Source: Nitrospirillum amazonense
Lineage (GTDB): Bacteria > Pseudomonadota > Alphaproteobacteria > Azospirillales > Azospirillaceae
Length of the DNA: 64,000 nucleotides
Direction of reading: 5' to 3'
Assembly: GCF_007828045.1 (NCBI RefSeq)
Contig: NZ_VITN01000018.1
Span: forward strand, 62,001-126,000
Position 1 is the first letter of the stretch, and each line of letters begins with the position of its first letter. A model generated the notes under the pieces. It ran no database searches, was not told the DNA's origin, and saw only the letters and a list, made by a program, of their open reading frames with translations. Positions 29,201 to 40,039 of this stretch are shown here, in pieces. The translations under genes were made by a program, and so were the position numbers.

Positions 29201-29343
29201 ACGCCAACACCAACACGCCGGAGTTCAAGGCCTTCCTGCTCAACATCGAGAAGACCAACGCGCCGCCCGCGGTGGACGTGGCCCAGGGGCCGCGTGACGC
29301 CCAAGGGGTGCCGAAGTCGCTCACCAAGGTGGGGAGCCTGTGA
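26203..29343 (+). CDS. fdoG: Formate dehydrogenase alpha subunit, selenocysteine-containing (FdnG/FdoG type)
   Basis: 1046 residues when the in-frame TGA at 26794-26796 is read as selenocysteine (Sec198). Molybdopterin enzyme oxidising formate to CO2 at the periplasmic face. Twin-arginine signal at the N-terminus (SRRGFIK), [4Fe-4S] ligands C52, C55, C59 and C94, then the active-site NQARV[11 protein letters not shown] context typical of FdnG. Reading continues in the same frame for 848 more codons with full homologous content, so the TGA is not a frameshift or nonsense mutation. A SECIS hairpin follows at once, and selA, selB, selD and tRNA-Sec lie within 12 kb. The stop overlaps the beta-subunit ATG. 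Confidence 0.96.
26797..26835 (+). promoter_or_regulatory. Bacterial SECIS element in the formate dehydrogenase alpha gene
   Basis: Directly after the TGA. Upper stem GG-(T)-GGCC / GGCC-CC with a bulged T at 26810, loop AGTTT (26815-26819) and an outer pairing ACCGA (26802-26806) with TCGGT (26831-26835). Counting the T of TGA as 1, the bulged U is position 17 and loop G, U are 23 and 24, the positions I recall as SelB contacts in E. coli SECIS. This recruits SelB-Sec-tRNA. Confidence 0.85.
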
Positions 29344-30266
29344 TGGCCGACCTGCAATCCCAGGACTACATCCGCCGGTCGGCCACCAACCTGACGCCGC
29401 CTTCGGTGCGCCACCATGAGCTTGAGGTGGCCAAGCTGATCGACGTCAGCCGCTGCATCGGCTGCAAGGCCTGCCAGTCCGCCTGCATGGAATGGAACAA
29501 CCTGCGGCCGGAGATGGAGGAGTTCAACGGCGCCTACGAGAACCCGCACGACCTCAACCCCGGCACCTGGACCCTGATGCGATTCGCCGAGTACGAGGAC
29601 GAGCAGGGGAACCTGGAGTGGCTGATCCGCAAGGACGGCTGCATGCACTGCGAGGATCCGGGCTGCCTCAAGGCCTGCCCGGCCCCCGGCGCCATCGTCC
29701 AGTACGCCAACGGCATCGTCGACTTCATCAGCGAGAACTGCATCGGCTGCGGCTATTGCGTGAAGGGCTGTCCCTTCAACATCCCGCGCATCAGCGCCCA
29801 GGACCACAAGTCGTACAAGTGCACCTTGTGCTCTGACCGCGTGGGCGTGGGGCTGGAGCCGGCCTGCGTGAAGACCTGCCCGACCGGCGCCATCATGTTC
29901 GGCTCCAAGGACGACATGAAGGACTGGGCGGGCGAGCGTATCGCCGAGCTGAAGGAACGCGGCTTCCAGAACGCCGGCCTGTATGACCCGCCGGAGGTGG
30001 GCGGCACCCACGTCATGTACGTGCTGCACCACGCCGACAAGCCCTCGCTCTACTCCGGCTTGCCGGACAAGCCCCACATCAGCGCGCTGGTGGGGGCGTG
30101 GAAGGGCGTCCTGAAGCCGCTGGCCCTGGCTGGCCTGGCCTTCGCCGCCGTCAGCGCCTTCGTCCATTCCATCGTCTCCGGCCCCAATGAGACGACGGAG
30201 GCGGACGAGGCGCGCGCGCGGGCGGAGATGGAGAAGGCGAAACGGAATGGGAGTGCTGAGTCATGA
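29343..30266 (+). CDS. fdoH: Formate dehydrogenase iron-sulfur (beta) subunit
   Basis: 307 residues from the ATG at 29343, which overlaps the alpha-subunit stop (TGATG). Four ferredoxin-type cysteine clusters are visible: [39 protein letters not shown] and KCTLC...[11 protein letters not shown] single membrane helix near the C-terminus (about 258-282) anchors it, as in FdnH. It carries electrons from the molybdenum subunit to the cytochrome b subunit. Confidence 0.96.
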   Translation: MADLQSQDYIRRSATNLTPPSVRHHELEVAKLIDVSRCIGCKACQSACMEWNNLRPEMEEFNGAYENPHDLNPGTWTLMRFAEYEDEQGNLEWLIRKDGCMHCEDPGCLKACPAPGAIVQYANGIVDFISENCIGCGYCVKGCPFNIPRISAQDHKSYKCTLCSDRVGVGLEPACVKTCPTGAIMFGSKDDMKDWAGERIAELKERGFQNAGLYDPPEVGGTHVMYVLHHADKPSLYSGLPDKPHISALVGAWKGVLKPLALAGLAFAAVSAFVHSIVSGPNETTEADEARARAEMEKAKRNGSAES

Positions 30267-30937
30267 GCTATCCCAAGGGAACCATCGTCCGTAATTCCAC
30301 CCTGACCCGGGTGAACCACTGGATCACCGGCCTCTGCTTCGTGCTGCTGACCCTGTCGGGCCTGGCCATGTTCCACCCCGTCTTCTTCTGGCTGTCGAAC
30401 CTGTTCGGCAGCGGGCAGTGGATGCGGGCGCTGCACCCATGGCTGGGTGTGACCCTGATCGTCAGCTTCCTGGGGCTGTTCATCCAGTTCTGGCGGGACA
30501 ATTTGTGGAACCGCGACGACGTGGAATGGGCCAAGTCGCTGGACAAGGTGCTGGACAACCGGGAGGAGGAGGTGCCGCCCGTTGGCCGCTTCAACGCCGG
30601 CCAGAAGGTGGTGTTCTGGGGCATGGCCCTGATCCTCCCGGTGCTGTTCGTCACCGGCATCCTGATCTGGGAGGTCTATTTCGGCGGCGCCACCTCCATC
30701 GAGACGCAGCGCGTCGCCGTGCTGATCCACAGCCTGGGCGCCATCGGCGCCATCCTGATCTGGATCACGCATGTCTACGCGGCGATCTGGGTGAAGGGGT
30801 CCATGCGGGCCATGCTGCACGGCTGGGTCACGCCCGGCTGGGCCCACCGGCACCATCGCAAGTGGTTCCAGCGCCTGGTCGCCACCGGCTCCCCCGGGCC
30901 GACGCCGGACAGCACGGCTAAATTCCGCGAGCATTAA
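30263..30937 (+). CDS. fdoI: Formate dehydrogenase cytochrome b (gamma) subunit
   Basis: 224 residues with four predicted membrane helices, heme-ligand histidines in [15 protein letters not shown] and [10 protein letters not shown], and the terminal [16 protein letters not shown] that FdnI-type subunits carry. It passes electrons to the quinone pool. Start overlaps the beta-subunit stop by four bases (ATGA). With fdoGH it forms a membrane-bound formate:quinone oxidoreductase that could feed the bo3 oxidase encoded nearby. Confidence 0.95.
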   Translation: MSYPKGTIVRNSTLTRVNHWITGLCFVLLTLSGLAMFHPVFFWLSNLFGSGQWMRALHPWLGVTLIVSFLGLFIQFWRDNLWNRDDVEWAKSLDKVLDNREEEVPPVGRFNAGQKVVFWGMALILPVLFVTGILIWEVYFGGATSIETQRVAVLIHSLGAIGAILIWITHVYAAIWVKGSMRAMLHGWVTPGWAHRHHRKWFQRLVATGSPGPTPDSTAKFREH

Positions 30938-30960
30938 GCGGCATCGGCGCTTATCTATCA

Positions 30961-31002
30961 CGGGGGCGCGGTCCGACCAGGCCGCGCCCCCGCTTGCTTT
31001 TC
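30961..31002 (+). terminator. Strong hairpin between fdoI and fdhE
   Basis: Perfect 11-bp GC-rich stem (30961-30971 with 30982-30992), 10-base loop, followed by GCTTGCTTTTCC. It looks like a rho-independent terminator or attenuator that would reduce read-through from the structural genes into fdhE. Confidence 0.65.
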
Positions 31003-31015
31003 CAGGAGTTCGATC

Positions 31016-31942
31016 ATGAGACAGGGTGAAGTGGCGCCCAAGGCGCCGTGGATCGGCAACCCGCAGGGCGGGGTGACGGCGCCGGCCCCCATTATCCTGC
31101 CCGATCCGTCCACGCGCTTCGCCCGCACCTCCGGGCGGCTGGGCGTGCTGGCGGTCGACCACCCCATGGCGCAGTGGCTGGAGTTTTTGTGCGAGCTGTC
31201 GCAGGCCCAGCACGACGCGGCCGACATGATCGACGTGACCGCCCCGGACGCCGACGACGTGGCCGTCGCCACCGACGCCGGCATGCCGCCCCTGGCCGCC
31301 GATGGCCATGAGCGCGACATCGTCTGGCGCGAGGCGCTGACCCTGATCCTGCGCCATTTCGACCGCCTGCCCGAGGTGCCGGATCTGGTGGCCTCCGTCA
31401 TCGACAGCCTGAACGAGGTGGACGGCGACACGCTGGAATACCTGGCCAACGACTTCCTCAGCGGCAATGTCGCGCCTGAGGATGCCGGCCGCGCCGTCTT
31501 CATCGCCGCCGCCCTGCAGGTCTATTTCACCAAGCTGGCCGCCAGCCTGGAGGCGGACCAGGTGCATTTGCTGCCGGAACGCGGCCTGTGCCCCTGCTGC
31601 GGATCCACCCCGGTGGCGGGCGTCATCACCGCCTCCGGCTCCACGCCCGGCGTGCGCTACCTCTACTGCTCCCTCTGCTCCACCGCCTGGAACCATGTGC
31701 GGGCGGTGTGCATCACCTGTGGGCAATCTGCCCACCTGTCGCTGAAAAGCGTGGAGGGGGAGAATGGCGCCGTGCAAGCGGAAACCTGCGACGACTGCCA
31801 CACCTACGCCAAGATGCTGTACCTGGCCAAGGACCCCAAGCTGGACGCTTACGCCGACGACCTGGCCAGCCTGGGCCTGGACCTGATGGTGGCCGAAGTC
31901 GGCTGGCTGCGCCACGCGCCCAACCCGCTGCTGCTGGCGTGA
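31016..31942 (+). CDS. fdhE: Formate dehydrogenase accessory protein FdhE
   Basis: 308 residues, usual length. FdhE is a cytosolic rubredoxin-like maturation factor needed for active respiratory formate dehydrogenase. Four CxxC motifs are visible in the C-terminal half: LCPCCGS, YCSLCST, VCITCGQ and CDDCHTY, expected to bind iron. AGGAG precedes the ATG. It lies 78 bases after fdoI, separated by the hairpin above. Confidence 0.94.
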   Translation: MRQGEVAPKAPWIGNPQGGVTAPAPIILPDPSTRFARTSGRLGVLAVDHPMAQWLEFLCELSQAQHDAADMIDVTAPDADDVAVATDAGMPPLAADGHERDIVWREALTLILRHFDRLPEVPDLVASVIDSLNEVDGDTLEYLANDFLSGNVAPEDAGRAVFIAAALQVYFTKLAASLEADQVHLLPERGLCPCCGSTPVAGVITASGSTPGVRYLYCSLCSTAWNHVRAVCITCGQSAHLSLKSVEGENGAVQAETCDDCHTYAKMLYLAKDPKLDAYADDLASLGLDLMVAEVGWLRHAPNPLLLA

Positions 31943-31987
31943 GAGAAGGCGGCTCCGGTTCGGATGGCCGGGGCCGCGTCTGAGGCG

Positions 31988-33055
31988 CTATGAGAACAAC
32001 GCCACGGCCAGATAGCCGCCGACGATGCCCAGCAGCACCACGCCGGCGATGACCGCCGCCAGCGCCTTCTGCGGGAAGGAGCGGTGCAGCATGGCGATGG
32101 AGGGCAGGCTGATGGGCGGCAGGGTCATCAGCAGGGCGCCGGCGGGCCCCACGCCCATGCCCAGCGACAGCATGGCCTGGATGATGGGAACCTCGCCCGC
32201 CGTGGGGATGACGAACAGCGTACCGGCGATGGCGAAGGCGGCGATCCAGATGAACTGGTTGCCGATCTCCGGCCCGATGGCGGGGAACAGCCAGGCGCGG
32301 GCAGCACCCAGGGCCAGGACGATGACAATGTATTCCGGGATCAGGCGCACGGCCATGCGGCCCAGGATCTTGAGCCAGCGGACGAAGGGGTTCTGCGCCT
32401 CCGCCTCCGCTTGCAGGGCCAGCAGGGCGGCTTCCTGGTCCGGCATGGGGCTGACGCGGTTGGCCAGCAGGCCCAGGCCCAGCACCATGACCAAACCTAG
32501 GGCAAGACGCAGGCCCGTCCACTGCCAGCCCAGGACGAAGCCGATGAAGACCAGGGTGGCGGGGTTCAGCACGGTGTTGCCCAGCCAGAAGGCCATGGCC
32601 GCCCCCGGCGCCGCCTGCTGGCGGCGCAGGCCCATCACCACCGGGGCGGCACAGCAGGTGCACATCATGCCGGGCAGGGACAGCAGGCCGCCGGCCAGCA
32701 CGCTGCCGAAGCCGGTGCGGCCCAGGGCGCGCGCCACCCAGGTGACGGGCAGCAGCGCCTGGATGGCGGAGCCCAGCAGCAGGCCCAGCACCATGGCCTG
32801 CCAGATGGCCTTGCCGTAGGCCAGGGCATAGCCCACGGCCGCCTCCCACGACGGGGCCGGGGCGGCGGCGTCCGTGCCCATCAGGATGGACTTGCCGATG
32901 GCATGGTTGGCCGCCGCCACGAAGGCACGGGCGTAATAGGGCGACCATTTCACGTAGAACAGGCCGGCGATGGCGATCAAGGCGACGATGGCGATCCCCA
33001 CCATGGGGTGGGGGCGGCCGGGGATGTGCGGCGACTTCGCGGCGGTCAGGTCCAT
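31988..33055 (-). CDS. Permease of the DUF318/UPF0718 (YraQ/ArsP-like) family
   Basis: 355 residues from the ATG at 33055; the open frame extends upstream without coding features. About eight to ten hydrophobic segments in two halves, with the conserved family motif GMMCTCCAAPVV (C132, C134, C135) and GNTVLNPATLVF. Some relatives (ArsP) export organoarsenicals; most are uncharacterised. It stands on the opposite strand between fdhE and selD, so a link to selenium or metalloid handling is possible but only suggested by position. Confidence 0.8.
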   Translation of the reverse strand: MDLTAAKSPHIPGRPHPMVGIAIVALIAIAGLFYVKWSPYYARAFVAAANHAIGKSILMGTDAAAPAPSWEAAVGYALAYGKAIWQAMVLGLLLGSAIQALLPVTWVARALGRTGFGSVLAGGLLSLPGMMCTCCAAPVVMGLRRQQAAPGAAMAFWLGNTVLNPATLVFIGFVLGWQWTGLRLALGLVMVLGLGLLANRVSPMPDQEAALLALQAEAEAQNPFVRWLKILGRMAVRLIPEYIVIVLALGAARAWLFPAIGPEIGNQFIWIAAFAIAGTLFVIPTAGEVPIIQAMLSLGMGVGPAGALLMTLPPISLPSIAMLHRSFPQKALAAVIAGVVLLGIVGGYLAVALFS

Positions 33056-33217
33056 GGGGATGCGTCCGTGGCATAGGCTGGGGCACGCGGGGGGCGGCAC
33101 GTCCCCCACGTCTTGGACCCGACCGGGCCACGGGGTCCGCATCGGGAGTCGGCTATCGACGCAACGCGGCGATAGGCATCCTCGATCGAACAACTCCGGT
33201 CTTAACGCCGCTTGCAA

Positions 33218-33236
33218 ATAAGGGCAATGTCCTTAT
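33218..33236. promoter_or_regulatory. Inverted repeat ATAAGG-N7-CCTTAT between permease and selD
   Basis: Perfect 6-bp arms in the divergent region, 70 bases before the selD start. A candidate operator for either gene. Confidence 0.35.
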
Positions 33237-33305
33237 CTGCGATGTGGTTGGTTTGCCTGCAGACAATACAAAAACCGGTCTTCCATACAATTGAAGGCGA
33301 TAGAA

Positions 33306-34352
33306 ATGTCCAATGACCCGATACGTTTGACCGATCTCGCCCACGGTGGGGGGTGCGGCTGCAAGCTGGCGCCGGCGGTGCTGCAGCAGTTGCTGGCGGG
33401 TCAGCCGCAGACGGCCGGCTACGCCAACCTGCTGGTGGGGACGGAAACGGGGGACGACGCCGCCGTCTGGCAGCTGGACGACCGCCATTGCATCATCGCC
33501 ACCACCGACTTCTTCATGCCGGTGGTGGACGATCCGCGCGATTTCGGCCGCATCGCCGCCACCAACGCGCTGTCCGATGTCTACGCCATGGGCGGCCGGC
33601 CCCTGTTCGCGCTAGCCATCCTGGGCATGCCCCTGGGCAAGCTGGCGCCCGAGGTGGTGCGCGAGATTCTGGCTGGCGGCGCCAGCATCTGTGCCGAGGC
33701 CGGCATCCCCGTGGCCGGCGGCCATTCCATCGATAGTGGGGAGCCCATCTACGGTCTGGCCGTCATCGGCGTGGCGCCGCCCCAGGCCATCCGCCGCAAC
33801 GCCACGGCCAAGGCCGGCGACGCCCTGATCCTGACCAAGGGCCTGGGTGTGGGCGTCTATTCCGCCGCCTTCAAGAAGCAGAAGCTGGATGCCGCCGGCT
33901 ATGCCGAGATGGTGGCCAGCACCACCCTGCTGAACCGTGTGGGCGCCACCTTGGCGCAGGACGCCGACGTGCACGCCATCACCGACGTCACCGGCTTCGG
34001 CCTGCTGGGCCACGGGCTGGAGATGGCGCGGGGCGCCGGGCTGACGCTGGCGGTGGAGTGGGACCGTCTGCCCTTCCTGTCCCAGGCGGCCCCCTTGGCC
34101 CAGGCCGGTTTCATCACCGGCGCCTCCAACCGCAACTGGGCCAGCTATGGCGAGGAAACGCGCCTGCCCGCCGACCTCGCACCCTGGCAGCGCGCCCTGC
34201 TGACCGACCCGCAAACCTCCGGCGGCCTGCTGGTGGCCGTGGCGCCGGAGCGGGCGGAGGAGATCCGCCGCCAGATTATGGACGCGGGCTACCCGATGGC
34301 CCGCGTTGTCGGCCGCGTGACGGAGGGGGAGCCGGTGGTGCGCGTCGTCTGA
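33306..34352 (+). CDS. selD: Selenide, water dikinase (selenophosphate synthetase)
   Basis: 348 residues from the ATG at 33306 (GAAGG upstream; a TTG 15 bases earlier is less likely). Makes selenophosphate, the selenium donor, from selenide and ATP. The active-site GGGCGCK is present with C17 and K20 at the same numbers as in E. coli SelD; this copy uses Cys, not Sec. ATP-binding AIR-synthase-like domains follow ([33 protein letters not shown]). It supplies the Sec tRNA pathway encoded just downstream on the opposite strand. Confidence 0.96.
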   Translation: MSNDPIRLTDLAHGGGCGCKLAPAVLQQLLAGQPQTAGYANLLVGTETGDDAAVWQLDDRHCIIATTDFFMPVVDDPRDFGRIAATNALSDVYAMGGRPLFALAILGMPLGKLAPEVVREILAGGASICAEAGIPVAGGHSIDSGEPIYGLAVIGVAPPQAIRRNATAKAGDALILTKGLGVGVYSAAFKKQKLDAAGYAEMVASTTLLNRVGATLAQDADVHAITDVTGFGLLGHGLEMARGAGLTLAVEWDRLPFLSQAAPLAQAGFITGASNRNWASYGEETRLPADLAPWQRALLTDPQTSGGLLVAVAPERAEEIRRQIMDAGYPMARVVGRVTEGEPVVRVV

Positions 34353-34369
34353 CGGCACCAAGGATGGAT

Positions 34370-34393
34370 GCGGAGCCCTGAATCAGGCTCCGC
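34370..34393. terminator. Hairpin after selD (weak terminator)
   Basis: GCGGAGCC-N8-GGCTCCGC lies 18 bases after the selD stop between convergent genes. No T-run follows, so intrinsic termination is uncertain. Confidence 0.35.
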
Positions 34394-34421
34394 CCCAAGT
34401 TGGCGTCACCAGGTTGGCATC

Positions 34422-34982
34422 TCAGTACACGGCGCCGCGGGAAACGCTGTCAAAGATGAATTCCCCTGACCGGTCGGGACGGGATTCGCCTTTGCGGAAG
34501 ATGGCCGTTTCCCGGTAGCCGCCCTTGATGCGCATCTTCAGCCAGTCCGGCCTGCCGATGATGTCGGGGGGCATCAGCGTCACGGCGCCGGGGCGGCTGC
34601 CGGCCTGGTATGGGAAGATGGTCAGGTGGTGTTCCCGCAGATCCGTTGGGCGGTCGGACTTGAAGACCGTGGTCACGCCCACGTCCCCTTCCTGGGATGC
34701 GGGAACGCGGAACATGGGATTGAGCGTCAGGTCCGCCGGCGACACATAAAATTGCGTCGGGTCGTACAGAAGCTCGATGCTGCTGATCCGCGTGCCGTTC
34801 ACCCAGACCAGCAGGGCGGGATCGGTATCAATGGAGATACCGAACTGCGCCGATGCGCCGCCCCCCGCCGGCCCGCTGACGCCCGGCCCGGAAATGGGCG
34901 GGCCGCTATACGGGAAGTCCGAGATGAAGCGGGCGCTGAAGCTCTTCTCGATATAGGCGTAGCCCCGGTGGTTCATCGTCAC
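34422..34982 (-). CDS. Hypothetical protein in the sel locus
   Basis: 186 residues from a GTG at 34982, favoured because GGGGAAG sits five bases upstream; an ATG two codons later is the alternative. I do not recognise the family. It has no signal peptide or membrane helix, a Gly/Pro-rich stretch near residues 25-42 (YSGPPISGPGVSGPAGG), and a beta-rich remainder (LLVWVNGTRISSIELLYDPTQF; LTIFPYQAGSRPGAV). It lies 39 bases downstream of tRNA-Sec on the same strand and could be the last gene of the selA-selB-tRNA-Sec transcript. Confidence 0.6.
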   Translation of the reverse strand: MTMNHRGYAYIEKSFSARFISDFPYSGPPISGPGVSGPAGGGASAQFGISIDTDPALLVWVNGTRISSIELLYDPTQFYVSPADLTLNPMFRVPASQEGDVGVTTVFKSDRPTDLREHHLTIFPYQAGSRPGAVTLMPPDIIGRPDWLKMRIKGGYRETAIFRKGESRPDRSGEFIFDSVSRGAVY

Positions 34983-35021
34983 GCTCGCTTCCCCTGCCCG
35001 TTTTAAGGTTCGGTCTGGATT

Positions 35022-35117
35022 TGGCGGAAGGGAATGGGAGTCGAACCCACCCGAGACAGTCTCGCTGCCTCACCCGGATTTGAAGTCCGGACGCCCCACC
35101 AGGGGCGATTCCCTTCC
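35022..35117 (-). tRNA. selC: tRNA-Sec (anticodon TCA)
   Basis: 96 nt including an encoded CCA (35022-35024). The 8-bp acceptor stem GGAAGGGA/TCCCTTCC, G73, long variable arm and anticodon loop CTTCAAA (anticodon TCA, complement at 35081-35083) mark it as the UGA-decoding selenocysteine tRNA. It begins 14 bases after the selB stop on the same strand, so it is probably processed from the selAB transcript. Confidence 0.95.
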
Positions 35118-35131
35118 GTCTGACCGAAAAC

Positions 35132-37080
<1,949 letters not shown>

Positions 37081-37084
<4 letters not shown>

Positions 37085-38457
37085 GGCCGGGGCAGCTCCG
37101 CCAGCGCCGCCAGGAAGGCCGGCTCATCGCGCAGGCAGCGCAGGTCCAGCACCAGGCGCCCGTCCTCGATGCGGCCGATGATGGGACGCGACAGGGCCCG
37201 GAAGGCGGCCGCCAGCGCGTTCAGCGCGGCGCCGGCGGCGCCGATGGCCAGGCCGGCGCTGGGCAGCGTGTCCAGCGGCAGGGCGCCGGAGCCGATCTGG
37301 CTGTCGCAATCGCAGACCGCCACCGTGAAGCCGTCGCCCAGCACCTGGGCCAGTAGGGGCGCCAGGCGATGGGCTTGCTCCGCGATTTCCGCCTTTGGCC
37401 GCGACAGCAGGGCCAGGGTGGGCAGGCGCTGGGCCAGGCGGTCGGGGTCGCGGTACAGCTTCAGCGTCGCCTCGATGGCGGCCAGCCGCACCTTGTCCAC
37501 CCGCAGGGCCCGCTTCATGGGGTTGCGGTTGAGGGCCTGGATCAGGTCGCGGCGGCCGACGATGAAGCCGGCCTGCGGCCCGCCCAGCAGCTTGTCGCCG
37601 GAAAAGGTGACCAGATCCGCCCCCTCGGCCACCGCCTCGCGCACCGTGGGTTCGCGCTTCAGGCCGTGGGCGGACAGGTCCACCAAGGTGCCCGAGCCGA
37701 GGTCGTTCACCAGGGGCACCCCGGCGCCATGGGCGATGCCGGCCAGTTCGGGCGCCAGCACCTCTTTGGTGAAGCCTTGGATGCGGTAGTTGCTGGTGTG
37801 GACCTTCAGGACCAGGCCGGTTTCGGGCGTCAGCGCGCCGGTGTAGTCCTTGGCGTGGGTGCGGTTGGTGGTGCCGACCTCCACCAGGCGGGCACCGGCC
37901 TGGGCCATGATGTCGGGCATGCGGAAGGCGCCGCCGATCTCGATCAACTCCCCGCGCGACACGATGGCGTCGCGGCCCCGGGCCAGGGTGTTCAGTACCA
38001 GCAGCACGGCGGCGGCGTTGTTGTTGACTACGGTGGCGTCCTCCGCCCCGGTGAGTTCGCACAACAGGGCGCGGACATGGTCGTCCCGCTCCCCGCGCTT
38101 GCCGTCTTCCAGGTCGAATTCCAGCGCCACGGGGTCACCCATGGCGGCCAGGGCCGCGTCCATGGCCTCCCGCGCCAGCAACGCGCGGCCCAGGTTGGTG
38201 TGCAGCACCGTGCCCGTCAGATTGAACAACGGGCGCAGATTGGACCGGCCGGCATCCTCCAGCCGGGCCCCAGCCAGGGTGGCCACGGCGTCGGCATCCG
38301 GCACGGTGCCGCCGCTGGCCAGCAGGGCGGCGCGGGCCTCGGCCAGCACGGCACGGATGGCGTCCGTCACTGCCGTCCGGCCGTGGCGGTCCAGCAGGGG
38401 GGATGCGGCGGGGCGAGAAAGGACGGCGCTGATGGAAGGCAGATCGCGGAGGTGCAC
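37081..38457 (-). CDS. selA: L-seryl-tRNA(Sec) selenium transferase
   Basis: 458 residues, typical length. PLP enzyme converting Ser-tRNA-Sec to Sec-tRNA-Sec with selenophosphate. The PLP lysine is K289 in [15 protein letters not shown]; other family landmarks are [18 protein letters not shown] and [13 protein letters not shown]. First gene of selA-selB-tRNA-Sec; its promoter should lie in the 140 bases upstream, where a 16-bp palindrome is found. Confidence 0.96.
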
Positions 38458-38546
38458 GGGGACAGGGCACTTTCGTTGGGGTGTTCTCCCCTTGTGGCAG
38501 ATTTAAATATTTGGTCAATCCCGCCGAAAACCAAAGCCTGGACCAC

Positions 38547-38562
38547 CCATACCTAGGTATGG
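38547..38562. promoter_or_regulatory. Perfect 16-bp palindrome upstream of selA
   Basis: CCATACCTAGGTATGG is identical to its reverse complement. It lies about 90 bases before the selA start and 37 bases beyond the stop of the outer-membrane protein gene. A dimeric regulator site is the simplest reading. TAC-containing half-sites resemble those of NarL/FixJ-family regulators, but this is not a firm match. Confidence 0.5.
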
Positions 38563-38598
38563 CGTCACAGCGGTATGACGTTCCAGGACGCCAGGCCG

Positions 38599-39648
38599 TC
38601 AGAACGCCAGGCCCAGGCCGATGGTCCAGCCGCGCACGCCGTTGCCGATGATGGCCGACCCGCGCAGCGTCACGCCCTCCACCCCATAGCCGACGTGGGG
38701 CGTCATCACCTCCAGGCCGCCGCCCACCTCCAGGAACTTGTCGAAGCCCAGGAAATCCTGCTGCGACCCGATCAGGATGTTGCCCCGGCTGAAGGCGATC
38801 CAGCGCAGGTCGTTGGTGAAGAAGTGGCCCAGGGGGCCGTCCAGCTGGGCGTTGACGGTGGCGAAGCCGAAGCTGCCGGTGGACTTCAACGACGGGTCGC
38901 TGGTGCGGCTGGGGATGTCGGCGAATTCGCTGAAGCGGCCCATGAGGTGCAGGCGCAGATCGTCGGTCAGGGTGCGCTCGTGCAGCACCTCCACCCCGCC
39001 GCCGGCCAGGAAGCTGTCGATGCGCATGCTGGTCAGGATGCCGCCCGTGCTCTCCCGCAGCAGGTCGGCGTTGGGGCCGGCGAATTCGCCGCTGCCGCGA
39101 ATGCGGGTGTAGCCGCCCAGGGCGACCGGCCGGACGGAGGTGGACTCGCCGATCGGGATATCCAGGCCGAAGCCGCCCAGCGCGGAATAGGATTTGTAAT
39201 TCTCCTTCACGGCGTCGGGCGCGCCGGTATCGGCGCCCAGGGCCGTCTGCTGCCAAGCCGTCTCATAGCCCAGGGTGACTTCCAGATAGGGGGCGACGCT
39301 GTCGGTGTCGTCCTTGTCGCGGAAGCTATGGGTGATGGGCAGCTTGTAGCCGTGCAGCGTGATCTCATTGCTGCTGTAGCGGGCGGCGCTGGCGTCGGGC
39401 GTTCCGCCGAAGACGCCCAGGGTCTCGAAGCCGTGGCCGATGTCCTCCGTCCTCAACTGGTCGCGCACCGCGTCGCGTATGGCCTCAGCGCTCACGCCCG
39501 AGGTCGTGGCCTGCGCCTTCGCCCCTGCGGACAGCAGGACGGCGGCCATGCCGGTCATAATGGCGGCTGTGCGCCAGAAGGGGTGGCAGAGTGGGGTGAG
39601 TATCGCCAACCGATGTCCCATGCGCGCCTGTCCGATCGCTGCAGCCAT
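38599..39648 (-). CDS. Putative outer-membrane beta-barrel protein
   Basis: 349 residues (an ATG at 39621 is an alternative start). A hydrophobic segment ending AVLLSAGAKAQA looks like a signal peptide. The rest is rich in alternating polar/hydrophobic strands with many glycines, and the chain ends in ...WTIGLGLAF; a C-terminal Phe is the usual recognition signal for barrel assembly. No specific family recognised. Function unknown; it stands alone downstream of the SapC gene on the same strand. Confidence 0.65.
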   Translation of the reverse strand: MAAAIGQARMGHRLAILTPLCHPFWRTAAIMTGMAAVLLSAGAKAQATTSGVSAEAIRDAVRDQLRTEDIGHGFETLGVFGGTPDASAARYSSNEITLHGYKLPITHSFRDKDDTDSVAPYLEVTLGYETAWQQTALGADTGAPDAVKENYKSYSALGGFGLDIPIGESTSVRPVALGGYTRIRGSGEFAGPNADLLRESTGGILTSMRIDSFLAGGGVEVLHERTLTDDLRLHLMGRFSEFADIPSRTSDPSLKSTGSFGFATVNAQLDGPLGHFFTNDLRWIAFSRGNILIGSQQDFLGFDKFLEVGGGLEVMTPHVGYGVEGVTLRGSAIIGNGVRGWTIGLGLAF

Positions 39649-39793
39649 TCCCAGGGAAATGTCCCTCGGCGTTGCGCCGGCAATGCGCCAAGAGTAATAA
39701 CTAAAAATAAATGTAAATTACGAACGGTTGACCTTAGTCGTTTATGGTGTTTGAAATTATCCCACGGTGATGAAGCGCGAATGAGGGATGCGG

Positions 39794-39913
39794 ATGATGG
39801 CGATCGCGAAGGCTCGGGTGCGGGCCGAAACCTGGGCGGAAGCGTGCTTGCCCTTGGCGGCGCTGCTGTATCTCATGCTGCTTGGCATGCTGTTCCCTGG
39901 CGTGCCGGCCTGA
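39794..39913 (+). CDS. Small membrane protein, 39 residues (hypothetical)
   Basis: A 40-codon frame with an excellent GAGG seven bases before the ATG. It encodes a basic N-terminus (MMAIAKARVRAETW) followed by one hydrophobic helix (LPLAALLYLMLLGMLF). It occupies the otherwise empty 390-base gap between divergent genes and is followed by a terminator hairpin at 39981. No homology claim is made; high-GC DNA often has spurious short ORFs, but the ribosome-binding site and terminator favour it. Confidence 0.45.
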   Translation: MMAIAKARVRAETWAEACLPLAALLYLMLLGMLFPGVPA

Positions 39914-39980
39914 GGGTTAATTCCATAATAAATTTGTGGAATAGTGCTTCCTCTCCGGGCATGAAAACGGTCCGGACATG

Positions 39981-40022
39981 AAAACGGCGGCCACGGGATA
40001 ACCCGGGCCGCCGTTTCATTTA
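39981..40022. terminator. Bidirectional terminator hairpin
   Basis: An 11-bp stem AAACGGCGGCC/GGCCGCCGTTT (39982-39992 with 40006-40016) with an inner CGGG/CCCG pairing, A-run on one side and TTTCATTT on the other. It ends the SapC gene on the minus strand and the small plus-strand ORF. Confidence 0.8.
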
Positions 40023-40039
40023 GGGCTTAAGCCGCTGCG

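Larger units (their letters stand above)
39649..40039. other. Intergenic region with AT-rich segment
   Basis: 391 bases. The left part (about 39690-39770) is AT-rich and likely holds promoters for the barrel protein gene (minus) and the 39-codon ORF (plus); the right part holds the terminator. Nothing else is recognised. Confidence 0.5.

Noticed and set aside
26107-29304. 1065-codon minus-strand frame opposite formate dehydrogenase
   Set aside because: Same antisense artefact; no family features, whereas the plus strand encodes a complete enzyme.
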